Source of the DNA: CALOFP01 sp942492635
Lineage (GTDB): Bacteria; UBP6; UBA1177; CALOFP01
NCBI GenBank assembly: GCA_942492635.1
Contig: CALOFP010000001.1
Coordinates: 558,001-622,000, forward strand
Reading direction: 5' to 3'
Length of the DNA: 64,000 nt
Position numbers and translations under genes: made by a program. This document shows, in pieces, positions 34,647-43,171 of this stretch. The notes beneath the pieces were generated by a model. The model searched no databases. It was not told the origin of the DNA and was given only the letters and a program-made list of their open reading frames with translations. Within the stretch, counting starts at the first letter, position 1. Each line of letters opens with the position of its first letter.

Positions 34647-37600
34647 TTAAAGCAGGGAACAGCCGCAACCGGAGCTGTCTTTGCGGGATTTTTCCATATC
34701 GTCGGTTAACTCTTCGTCACTGTCTGTTGAAATTTCGTCACCGGTTTCCTCCTCCTCATCATCATCCTTGCCCGGATCGATTTCGTTATTATCGTCGTCT
34801 CCAGCATCATCATCCGATGAAATTTCGGAATCTTCATCAGTAGAAATTTCATCGCCTTCTTCGATTTCGATGTCATCATCTGTTGTGATTTCGTCACCTT
34901 CTTCAATCTCGACATCTTCATCTGGAAAAACTTCGTCTTCCTCTTCAATTTCTACATCTTCGTCGGTAGAAACTTCATCCTCATCAGCAATGTCGGAATC
35001 TTCGTCAGGAATTTCAACTTCCTTTTCTTCAACTTTAATTGTGTAGGTACCATTTCCGGAAATTGTTTCCAGAATGAGGATAAGGTTAGCGTCGGATTCT
35101 GCTACAAAGTCGAGAATCTCTTTACCTGTATCAACTTTATTCCCTGCCAAATCACACGCTTTGTCGGCTCCGCACTCTTTGAGAATCGCAATAGCGGCAT
35201 CGAATTCCGCCTCGACTTCGACAACGTATCTCAGTCCTTCCTTCACATGGAGTTCGTAAACTACATCGCTGCCGGAAGCTGTAATTTCACCGCATCCTTC
35301 GCCGTAGGAGGCGATGTGATCGGGTCTTCCCGTAATTCCGTCGCTCTCCTCAAAAGGAAATTCGGAGATTTCCATAGGATCGGTGCAGTTTCCGGATTCC
35401 TCAGCTCCGGCTTTACAGATTCCGGCTTCACACTGATATGATGTCCACTCAAAATCATCTCCGGTACAGAGAGTTCCGTCGTTTTCAAAGAGATCCTCGG
35501 AACAGTCTTTTGACGCTCCATCGCAAACTTCCGCAACATCACACTCCCCTTTTGCGGGTCGACATTCATCACCTGTAGCGGCTACGAGATCTTCGGAACA
35601 TGTTTTAGCTACACCGTCGCACATTTCGGGAGTATCGCAACTTCCGGCGGCAGCTCGGCAGACGACAGTCGTTTCGGCAACTTCATCGGCGGGACAATCC
35701 GCGCTGCTTCCCGTACACGCTTCCGCAACATCGCAGATTCCGTCAGCGGCTCGGCACTCTTTTCCGGCTGTGGCGAAGCCGTCCGAAGGACATTTGCCGT
35801 TTGTTCCCGAACAAACTTCCGCAACGTCACAGATTCCCGCAGATGCACGGCACTCAGTATTTGCTGCGACGAATTGGTTTTCCGGACAGATCTTTGCATT
35901 TCCGTCACACTTTTCGGCAACATCACAGGACCCGATGGACGGACGACACTCGATGCTGTTCGGAGCGACTTCGTCGGCAGGACAAGCTGCTGAATTTCCG
36001 GCACATTTTTCCTCAACATCACAAGCACCTTCTGCAGCCCTGCATATCTCGGCAGAGTTTTTAAATTGATCAGCAGGACAGGTTTTTGCATTTCCGTCAC
36101 ATGTTTCAACAACGTCACAAAGTCCTGCTGAAGAACGACATTCGACCGTTGTCGCGGCAACTTCATCGGAAGGACAATCAGCTGAACTTCCCGTACAAGC
36201 CTCCGCAACATCGCAGATTCCGTCAGCGGCGCGGCACTCTTTTCCGGCTGTGGCGAAGCCGTCCGAAGGACATTTGCCGTTTGTTCCCGAACAAACTTCC
36301 GCAACGTCACAGATTCCCGCAGATGCACGGCATTCGGTATCAGCCGCAACGAATTTATCTTCCGGACAGATCTTTGCATTTCCGTCACACTTTTCAGCAA
36401 CGTCACACGAACCGACCGACGCACGGCATTCGACAGTGTTCAGTGCCACTTCATCATTAGGACAAGCTGCTGAATTTCCGCTACATTTTTCCTCAACATC
36501 ACAAGAACCTTCTGCAGCCCTGCATATTTCGACAGATTTTTTAAATTGATCAGCAGGACAGGTTTTTGCATTTCCGTCACATGTTTCAGCAACGTCACAA
36601 AGTCCTGCTGAAGCACGACATTCGACCGTTGTCGCGGCAACTCCATCGGCGGGACAATGTACGGAACTTCCCGTACAAGCTTCGGCTACGTCGCATATTC
36701 CGTCAGCGGCTCGGCACTCTTTTCCGGCTGTGGCGAAGCTGTCCGAAGGACATTTGCCGTTTGTTCCCGAACAAACTTCCGCAACATCACAGATTCCCGC
36801 AGATGCACGGCATTCGGTATCCGCTGCGACGAATTGGTTTTCCGGACATACTTTTGCATTTCCGTCACACTTTTCAGCAACATCACAGGAACCGACCGAC
36901 GGACGGCATTCGACAGTGTTCGGCGCCACTTCGTCGGCAGGACATTCAATTCCAGAACCGGTACAAACTTCCGCTACGTCACAAATTCCCTCAGCTGCCC
37001 GGCACATTACACCGCTCGGAGCAAAAATATCGGAAGGACAACTTTTAGCTTCACCGTCACATTTTTCAGCGACGTCACACGGTCCTGCAGCATCGCGGCA
37101 TTCGACTGTTGTCGAGGCAACTCCGTCGGCGGGACATTCAGCTGCGTTTCCACTGCAGGTTTCCGCAACATCGCAAACTCCGTCCGCTGTACGGCAAACT
37201 GTGCCGTTCGATTTGAATGAATCTTCAGGACAAACCTTGTTGCTTCCGTCACACATTTCGGCAACGTCACAGACACCCGCGGATGCGCGGCACTCAACAG
37301 TCGTGTCTTTTACAGAATCTGAAGGACAAGCGGCTGTTGTTCCTGTACAAACCTCGGCAGTATCACAAACACCTTCCGCTTCACGGCAAACGGTATTTTC
37401 GGCAACAAACTCATCGGCCGGACACCCCTTGTTTACTCCGTCACATGTTTCAGCAACATCACAGTCTCCTGCGGAATGGCGGCATTCAACCATAATTCCC
37501 TCAACTTCATCAGCTGGGCAGAATGCGGAAGTTCCGCTACATGTTTCCACAGCATCACAAATTCCATCGGCAGCGCGGCAAACCGTTTCAGTTGATTTGA

Positions 37601-39938
37601 ATCGACAAGTCTCCTCATCGCAGCACTCTCCGAATTTTCCATCAACCATGTCACACTGCTCATTACCTTCGAGAATACCGTCTCCGCAAATTGTCACATA
37701 TTTTGCGATGTACGGGCTTACCTTGCCTCCGGCGATATTGAATTCACCACCGGTTAAAAGACTTCCTTCATCATCAAATGCGAAAGCGGAAACATGACCG
37801 TCCGTTCCGGAACCGAGTGAGCTCCAGCTTGAACCGTCCCATTTCGCCACATAGTTGGTATCCACTCCACCGGCATTAAGGAAGGTGCCACCGGCGTATA
37901 GGTTCCCGGCTCTATCCACTGCAAGAGTGTGAGCTGTATCTATCATACCCGACCCCAGTGCGCTCCATTCGGAACCGTTCCACATGGCCACCCTGTTGAC
38001 CTCGACACCTCCTGCCTCGGAAAAGTCTCCGCCGACATAAAGATTGTCGTTACCGTCAACAGCAAGCGAGTAAACATAGTTATTTACTCCGGATCCGAGA
38101 GCACTCCAGCTGGAACCGTTCCACTTTGCAATTCGATTTACCGATACTCCGCCTGCGGTTGTAAACCAGCCACCGGCATAAATATTTCCGGAATTATCTG
38201 CGGCAAGAGCCATGACAGTTCTGTTCACGCCTGATCCAAGTTCACTCCATTTGCTGCCGTTCCATTTAGCCACCCTGTTTGCAGATATTTCTCCGGCAGT
38301 TGTAAAAGCGCCTCCGGCGAAAAGATTTCCATCACTTCCGAAAACAAGGGATGAAACTGTGTCATTCATTCCCGAACCGACATTCTGCCATTCCGTACCG
38401 TTCCATTTTGTAATTCTTTTCAGATCTTTTTCACCGACAGTAGTGAAATCACCACCGGCATAGAGAATGTCAGATTCATCTATAGCAAGAGTTCGAATGT
38501 AGTTATTAAAATTGTCACCGAGCCTGGTCCACTTTAAGCTGTCCCATTTCAAGACACTGTTTTCTATTGCACCTCCGGCATTTTTGTAGTCACCGCAAAC
38601 GTAAATATTCTTTTTCGAATCCACAGCAATTGCGGAAACATTCTGATTCACACCTGAACAAAGCGGATTCCAGCTATCACCATTCCATTTGGCCAAATAT
38701 TTTGATGCTCTATCACCTGCGAAAGTGAAATATCCACCCGCAAACAAACTCCCGTTTTTATCAAATGCAATTGTTTGGACACTATGGTTAAATCTTTTAC
38801 CAAATTCACTCCATTCAGAACCGTCCCATTTATATACTCCCCCTTGATTTCCGACATATAATGACCCGGATGAATCAAAAGCAAGGGTATAGTTTACAGC
38901 GTCAATATATCCCACGTCAGTCCAGCTTAAACCGTTCCATTTTTCTACTCCACCAGAAGTACCGACATATAGGTAGTCATCTTTATCAAAAGAAATACTC
39001 TTAACACTTCCTTTAGGACCTGTGCCAAGTGCACTCCAACTTGATCCATTCCATCTTGCGATATTTTTCGCTTCAACATCACCTGCTGTAGTAAAGTCAC
39101 CTCCCACATATAAATTTCCCAATGCATCGAAGGCCATACTGTAAACCCAAGCACCCCAATCGCTTCCGACGCCTTTTCCCAATGCATGCCAGGTAGAACC
39201 ATCCCATTTAGCGACACTCCTCGTATTCAATCCACCCACACTCTCAAAACGGCCTCCAATATAGAGGATATCTGATGAATCTACAAGAAGGGCATTAACC
39301 TCCCAATGACGAATGCCAGCCCCAAGAGAACTCCACCGGCTACCGTCCCATTTTGCAATATATTGAATATTTTCTCCGCCAGCTTTGTAGAATTCCCCAC
39401 CTGCATAAATGATCCCGTTACTGTCAATTGCAATTGCCCGCACTTCTCCTTCAATTCCTGTCCCAAAAGCACTCCAAGTATTTGTTGGGATATGAAGTCT
39501 GGCAATACTGTTTGCCGGCACATTTTTGACGGATGTGAACTTTCCTCCAATGTAGAGGTAATCTCCGGAAATCACCATTGCTTTGACCACGCCGTTTGTT
39601 CCCGGGTACTCGCCCATTGAGATCCAGCGGTCATCTTTTGCTCCGGTTTCTGAAACAAACTGCGGTGAACCGTCTTCGCGCATTACCATTCTGTAACCGC
39701 TCGGATCAAAAGAGCCTTTTCCGGCGCGCGAAAGATCGATGAATCCGTTATCATCAAGGACATCTACAAGAGCTCGGCTGTTGCCGACATGCTCATTTTC
39801 AAATCCGTAGATGGGTTCATCCGCATCTTCATCCATATAGGTGGAAAAACTATCCTGAGTTATTCGTCCATCTTTTTCATATGAAAAAAGAAGCGAATAA
39901 AAAACAAAAGCCAACAATAAAAATAAAATCTTTTTCAC
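34647..39938 (-). CDS. giant surface protein: propeller, 22 tandem Cys repeats, PPC-like domain, acidic tail, C-terminal Cys box
   Basis: This protein of 1763 residues has the following order. A signal peptide (from a GTG start, MKKILFLLLAFVFYSLLFS) comes first. Then come about 15 propeller-type repeats (about 75-755; units like IAKWDGSSWSALGSGV and NLYVGGDF) and a disulfide motif CGDGILEGNEQCD. Next are 22 exact-length 32-residue units (C-x6-C-x5-C-x6-C-x11), a PPC-like beta domain (about 1515-1630), a Glu/Asp stretch of about 100 residues, and the terminus KDSSGCGCSLL. GGAGG lies seven bases before the GTG at 39938; an upstream ATG at 39995 would precede the true leader with a second one. 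Cys-rich units of this type occur in myxobacterial surface proteins. Function is unknown; adhesion or binding is inference. It is monocistronic and converges on arsC. Confidence 0.92.
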   Translation of the reverse strand: MKKILFLLLAFVFYSLLFSYEKDGRITQDSFSTYMDEDADEPIYGFENEHVGNSRALVDVLDDNGFIDLSRAGKGSFDPSGYRMVMREDGSPQFVSETGAKDDRWISMGEYPGTNGVVKAMVISGDYLYIGGKFTSVKNVPANSIARLHIPTNTWSAFGTGIEGEVRAIAIDSNGIIYAGGEFYKAGGENIQYIAKWDGSRWSSLGAGIRHWEVNALLVDSSDILYIGGRFESVGGLNTRSVAKWDGSTWHALGKGVGSDWGAWVYSMAFDALGNLYVGGDFTTAGDVEAKNIARWNGSSWSALGTGPKGSVKSISFDKDDYLYVGTSGGVEKWNGLSWTDVGYIDAVNYTLAFDSSGSLYVGNQGGVYKWDGSEWSEFGKRFNHSVQTIAFDKNGSLFAGGYFTFAGDRASKYLAKWNGDSWNPLCSGVNQNVSAIAVDSKKNIYVCGDYKNAGGAIENSVLKWDSLKWTRLGDNFNNYIRTLAIDESDILYAGGDFTTVGEKDLKRITKWNGTEWQNVGSGMNDTVSSLVFGSDGNLFAGGAFTTAGEISANRVAKWNGSKWSELGSGVNRTVMALAADNSGNIYAGGWFTTAGGVSVNRIAKWNGSSWSALGSGVNNYVYSLAVDGNDNLYVGGDFSEAGGVEVNRVAMWNGSEWSALGSGMIDTAHTLAVDRAGNLYAGGTFLNAGGVDTNYVAKWDGSSWSSLGSGTDGHVSAFAFDDEGSLLTGGEFNIAGGKVSPYIAKYVTICGDGILEGNEQCDMVDGKFGECCDEETCRFKSTETVCRAADGICDAVETCSGTSAFCPADEVEGIMVECRHSAGDCDVAETCDGVNKGCPADEFVAENTVCREAEGVCDTAEVCTGTTAACPSDSVKDTTVECRASAGVCDVAEMCDGSNKVCPEDSFKSNGTVCRTADGVCDVAETCSGNAAECPADGVASTTVECRDAAGPCDVAEKCDGEAKSCPSDIFAPSGVMCRAAEGICDVAEVCTGSGIECPADEVAPNTVECRPSVGSCDVAEKCDGNAKVCPENQFVAADTECRASAGICDVAEVCSGTNGKCPSDSFATAGKECRAADGICDVAEACTGSSVHCPADGVAATTVECRASAGLCDVAETCDGNAKTCPADQFKKSVEICRAAEGSCDVEEKCSGNSAACPNDEVALNTVECRASVGSCDVAEKCDGNAKICPEDKFVAADTECRASAGICDVAEVCSGTNGKCPSDGFATAGKECRAADGICDVAEACTGSSADCPSDEVAATTVECRSSAGLCDVVETCDGNAKTCPADQFKNSAEICRAAEGACDVEEKCAGNSAACPADEVAPNSIECRPSIGSCDVAEKCDGNAKICPENQFVAANTECRASAGICDVAEVCSGTNGKCPSDGFATAGKECRAADGICDVAEACTGSSADCPADEVAETTVVCRAAAGSCDTPEMCDGVAKTCSEDLVAATGDECRPAKGECDVAEVCDGASKDCSEDLFENDGTLCTGDDFEWTSYQCEAGICKAGAEESGNCTDPMEISEFPFEESDGITGRPDHIASYGEGCGEITASGSDVVYELHVKEGLRYVVEVEAEFDAAIAILKECGADKACDLAGNKVDTGKEILDFVAESDANLILILETISGNGTYTIKVEEKEVEIPDEDSDIADEDEVSTDEDVEIEEEDEVFPDEDVEIEEGDEITTDDDIEIEEGDEISTDEDSEISSDDDAGDDDNNEIDPGKDDDEEEETGDEISTDSDEELTDDMEKSRKDSSGCGCSLL
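35469..37580 (-). repeat. 22 x 96-bp in-frame tandem repeat with recent 480-bp duplications
   Basis: Exactly 22 units of 96 bp fit without a gap inside the surface-protein gene. Three nearly identical stretches begin at about 35744, 36224 and 36704, spaced 480 bp (five units), which shows two recent block duplications. Older units at the 5' end of the gene differ more. Such an array should vary in length between strains. Confidence 0.9.
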
Positions 39939-40184
39939 TATTTTTCCTCCAAAACCAAAACATATACAAACCAACAAAGCGCCAAAGAGTCTCAACGTTA
40001 TCTAACAGTTAGAACTCAGGAAAAAGAGCTGACAGTCAATTCCTCCTGAGAACAAAGAGAACTCGCGGCATCGTTTAGTGAGTGAAATATTACATTTTTA
40101 TTAAACAGAGTCAAAAATTTTAACTTGTATTTAAAACGATCTAGCCAGTTCTGTCATGTCATTTTCATAATTGCAAAAATACCG

Positions 40185-40570
40185 ATTCCGTTTCCAATCC
40201 GACATCAAAAAATTTATATTGGGTGATTTAGCGGTTTAAGTGATCATTAAATCAATAATTTTCGAAACTTAGCTACCATTTCGACCTAAAACAAAATATT
40301 TATCTCCTAACAGGCGTTGATTCTATGCCAATATTTTTAATTTCCCAAATTCAGCGGCTGGAACGGCGATGATATTTGTTTTAGGCGGAATTTGAAGGCT
40401 GGATTGTCTTCACTATTTTTTTTGTGATGAATTCGGTCGGTTATTTGGGGTGGGGAAGGTTTTGCAGACCTCTGAAGACCTGCCGATTTCAGAGGACGTG
40501 CGGATTAAGTATCTGGTCATAACCCCTCCCTACCTCCCCTTATAATAAGGGGAGGAGTTTGACCCTGCCG
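40185..40570. repeat. dispersed intergenic element, copy 2
   Basis: The 752-nt gap 39939-40690 has no convincing gene. From about 40185 it matches 7790-8170 in order: GTTTCCAATCCGACAT, GCTACCATTTCGAC, CGGCTGGAACGGCG followed by ATGATATTTGTT, CATAACCCCTCC, and a hairpin at 40533-40555 (CCTCCCCTTA, loop TAA, TAAGGGGAGG). The hairpin keeps a 10-bp stem although its loop-closing pair differs from copy 1. Two further related blocks (AGACCTGCCGATTTCAGAGG near 40483 and AGACCTGCAAATCTCAGAGG near 40628) form a direct repeat. Confidence 0.65.
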
Positions 40571-40690
40571 ATTTCAGGATTAATCGGTTCTATAGCGGGT
40601 ATAACGCCTTCCGGCCTCCCATCTTGAGACCTGCAAATCTCAGAGGTCGTACGGAACGGTAAAGAGGTGAAATGTTTTAGATGGAGATTT

Positions 40691-41473
40691 CTACTGACTG
40701 TCGTTCATCTTCTTGACGGCCTTCTGCATGTAGCCGATCCGCCACTCGGGATGGGGATGGCTGGCAAAATAGTAGCCGAATTTGAGGGTATGACCTTTTT
40801 CACTCAACTTTTTCATGAATTCTATGCCGCCTTTTGCATTTCCATATTTTTTATTGAGAAGATCGATGGCGAAGAGATCGGCTGCCTTTTCCTGCTCCCT
40901 GGAAAACTTCATCTCAATTGTGGTAACGGCATCGACTATGAAGTTACCGGCACTTTCGCTTCCTGTGAGCATGGCGGAAAGCCCGACAATGAAGAGAGAG
41001 CGCCCGAGTCCTTTTAGATGGTCCCTGTTGTGGAAATGACCCAGCTCGTGGGCGATTACGAACGCAAGTTCGTTTTCATTTTTCACTTCGTCCAAAAGTC
41101 CACGGAACACTACGATGGATCCTCCAGGAAGAGCAACGGCGTTTATCTCTTTATTTTTTGATACACATATCCGATACTCCAATCTCTTGTCGTCATCAGA
41201 GAGGTGAGATTCAAGACCTTTCAGTATTTCCATCAGTTTTTCCGCATCATCGGAATCCGTCTCATCACAGAATTTATCCGAGAAGAACGTGCCCATCCCC
41301 TTTTCAATCGACGGCGGAATGCGGGGTGCAACAATTGAAACAGCAAATCCGAGGAGGATGTAGAAGAGAACAAGCGCTCCCAAAAAGCCGAAAAGCATTG
41401 TAAACAGGTCCCGAAGCGGTGTCTGCTGTGGAATATTGACTGAAGAATCAGGTAATTTAGGTGAGTACTTCAT
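40691..41473 (-). CDS. membrane-anchored M48-family metallopeptidase
   Basis: This 260-residue protein has one N-terminal transmembrane helix (about 22-45) followed by an M48 zinc peptidase domain with AFVIAHELGHFHNRDH; HELGH is the HExxH motif, and EQEKAADLFAIDLL gives the third ligand. The KEINAVALPGGSIVVF stretch is typical of M48/Oma1-like proteins. It probably processes or degrades proteins at the membrane surface. The ATG at 41473 has AAGGAAA upstream and overlaps the 3' end of the YbjQ gene by 17 nt. It is last in an operon of two YbjQ-like genes and this protease. Confidence 0.92.
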   Translation of the reverse strand: MKYSPKLPDSSVNIPQQTPLRDLFTMLFGFLGALVLFYILLGFAVSIVAPRIPPSIEKGMGTFFSDKFCDETDSDDAEKLMEILKGLESHLSDDDKRLEYRICVSKNKEINAVALPGGSIVVFRGLLDEVKNENELAFVIAHELGHFHNRDHLKGLGRSLFIVGLSAMLTGSESAGNFIVDAVTTIEMKFSREQEKAADLFAIDLLNKKYGNAKGGIEFMKKLSEKGHTLKFGYYFASHPHPEWRIGYMQKAVKKMNDSQ

Positions 41474-41930
41474 CGTTTTCCTTTTTATACCATACAGCAG
41501 TTCCATAGGCGTACACCTCGATGCTTCCGATGCTTCCCTTTCTCCGGGTTGATTTGCCGATCGAAGAGGTCTCGATCCTCATATTCACGATTATGTCGGC
41601 ACCGCCTGCCTTGTTTTTCATCCTGAGAACAGCTTCTCTTCTCCCCCTGTCGATAAGCGTCTCATATGATTTGACATTTCCGCCGAAGATATTTCTAAGT
41701 CCGGCCAGAAAACGTTTAAAATAGTCAATTGAAATGACTACACTTCCGTCCACCAGCTTCGTTCTCATGACCTCACGGTTCGGATCGATCGCCCGTTTCA
41801 TGTTCACAGCGGGAATGGAGAGGTAAATCTGCTCCCTCTTCTCTATCGATTTGTAATGGCGTCTCTCGGCATATGACCCGGCGAAGTAACCGAGAATAAG
41901 CAAAGCGACGACAACTATGAGTTGTTCCAT
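41457..41930 (-). CDS. YbjQ-family (UPF0145) protein with membrane anchor
   Basis: This 157-residue protein begins with a transmembrane helix (VVVALLILGYFAGSYA). A YbjQ/UPF0145 (heavy-metal-binding fold) domain with YFKRFLAGLRNIFGGNVKSY, ADIIVNMRIETSSIG and VYAYGTAVWY follows. YbjQ proteins form pentamers of unclear function. It starts three bases after the soluble YbjQ paralogue stops and overlaps the M48 gene, so all three should be co-translated. Confidence 0.9.
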   Translation of the reverse strand: MEQLIVVVALLILGYFAGSYAERRHYKSIEKREQIYLSIPAVNMKRAIDPNREVMRTKLVDGSVVISIDYFKRFLAGLRNIFGGNVKSYETLIDRGRREAVLRMKNKAGGADIIVNMRIETSSIGKSTRRKGSIGSIEVYAYGTAVWYKKENDEVLT

Positions 41931-41933
41931 GGG

Positions 41934-42248
41934 CTACTCCACTCTTACTGCGGTTCCGTAAACGTAAAGCTCCGATGCACCCTGGGTAACTGACGATGTG
42001 GCGTAACGAACATTTACAATTGCGTTTGCTCCCATCGAAATGGCCTGCTGAATCATTCTCTCGGTAGCCTGATCACGTGCCTCCTGAAGAAGCTCGGTGT
42101 AACCTTTCAGTTCGCCGCCGACAAGGTTTTTAAGCCCCGCCATAAAATCACGTCCGATGTGCTTTGCACGCACTGTGCTGCCGGATACAACTCCGTAGTG
42201 TTCGACAATCGATTTACCGGGAATCTGTTCAATGTTTGTGATGATCAT
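41934..42248 (-). CDS. YbjQ-family (UPF0145) protein
   Basis: This 104-residue protein is a canonical YbjQ: MIITNIEQIPGKSIVEHYGV, GRDFMAGLKNLVGGELKGYT, ANAIVNVRYATSSV and the final VYGTAVRVE. The ATG at 42248 has GGAGGT five bases upstream; the longer frame from 42278 lacks a ribosome site. It is the first gene of the YbjQ-YbjQ-M48 operon. The biochemical role of the family is not established. Confidence 0.94.
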   Translation of the reverse strand: MIITNIEQIPGKSIVEHYGVVSGSTVRAKHIGRDFMAGLKNLVGGELKGYTELLQEARDQATERMIQQAISMGANAIVNVRYATSSVTQGASELYVYGTAVRVE

Positions 42249-42344
42249 TGCTACCTCCAGAAAAAAAAGACCAACCAATCCGAAAAGACAAATTAAAACA
42301 TTTTAATACCGATCAGTCCAGAAAAAAGAAAAATATCGAATCAG

Positions 42345-42920
42345 TTAGAACCTGTAACTGTAGCCGATTGAAAAAGGTGTGGAAATTTCGGGGAAAACCT
42401 CTGATAATTTGTCACCCCTTCCAGGCAGCTCATGATATGAATAAACTTCCTGATGGAGAGTTATTCCCACTCCTGCCGTCAATTTGAATGTGATCGCATG
42501 ATTTCTGTTAAACCAGTAAATAAATGATGCCTTTGCATCAATCGTCATGAAAATATATTTTCCGCAAAGACCTTCATCAGAGCCTTCGGTACGGAATCTT
42601 GTTATTCCGGCAGCAGGTCCGAGCAGGATACTCCAGCCGTTATCCTTGCCGACCCTTCTTGTGTCGAAAAGATTGAAAAGGTACCCTCCTCGATAAGCTC
42701 CCATTGTGAAATAGCCCGATCCTGCACCAAAAGCGTATAAACCCACATCCAGGAAGATATTTTTATAGTACGCATCCACTACAATTCCCGGAAGCAGAGG
42801 CGACAACGCTATTTCAAATCCGCTCAGATCGGTATCGTATTCTTCAATATCTTCTCCTGCAAAAATAGAATTACAAAACAACATCAGCAACAATGCAAAA
42901 ACTAAACAACATTTCCTCAA
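42345..42920 (-). CDS. small outer-membrane beta-barrel-like protein, unknown
   Basis: This product of 191 residues starts at a TTG (42920) with GGAG seven bases upstream. It has a signal peptide (MRKCCLVFALLLMLFCNSIFA), an alternating beta-strand pattern and a terminal Phe (SIGYSYRF), the usual end of an outer-membrane barrel strand. The longest frame starts at 42998 but puts Cys- and Lys-rich sequence ahead of the leader. No family was recognised. It lies 96 nt upstream of the YbjQ operon on the same strand. Confidence 0.72.
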   Translation of the reverse strand: MRKCCLVFALLLMLFCNSIFAGEDIEEYDTDLSGFEIALSPLLPGIVVDAYYKNIFLDVGLYAFGAGSGYFTMGAYRGGYLFNLFDTRRVGKDNGWSILLGPAAGITRFRTEGSDEGLCGKYIFMTIDAKASFIYWFNRNHAITFKLTAGVGITLHQEVYSYHELPGRGDKLSEVFPEISTPFSIGYSYRF

Positions 42921-43171
42921 AACAGATCTCCATAAATCCAAACAACATTTCAATCTCCATTTTTTCACAAGCAAAACATGTGCCTGAAAAAATAACATTA
43001 AAAATCAACAATCCGAAAAACAATTTGAGAAAAAACAGGTGTTGCACATGTAACTTTTTTTACTTTATGTCGGCAATGTACAAATTTTCTTACATCTATG
43101 ATTTTGCTGAACTGGTCGCGCTCAAGTGAGAAATTGGGATGATTGAATTAGTTTTTTTCTATTTTTCGGGA

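Noticed and set aside
35469..37580. The regularly spaced repeats as a CRISPR array
   Set aside because: The 96-bp period is in frame, has no distinct spacers, and encodes a perfect 32-residue Cys pattern within a larger protein.
34681..37797. Long forward-strand frames opposite the giant surface-protein gene
   Set aside because: They are low-complexity mirrors of the repeats (Ser-rich or His/Arg-rich), with no ribosome sites or domains.
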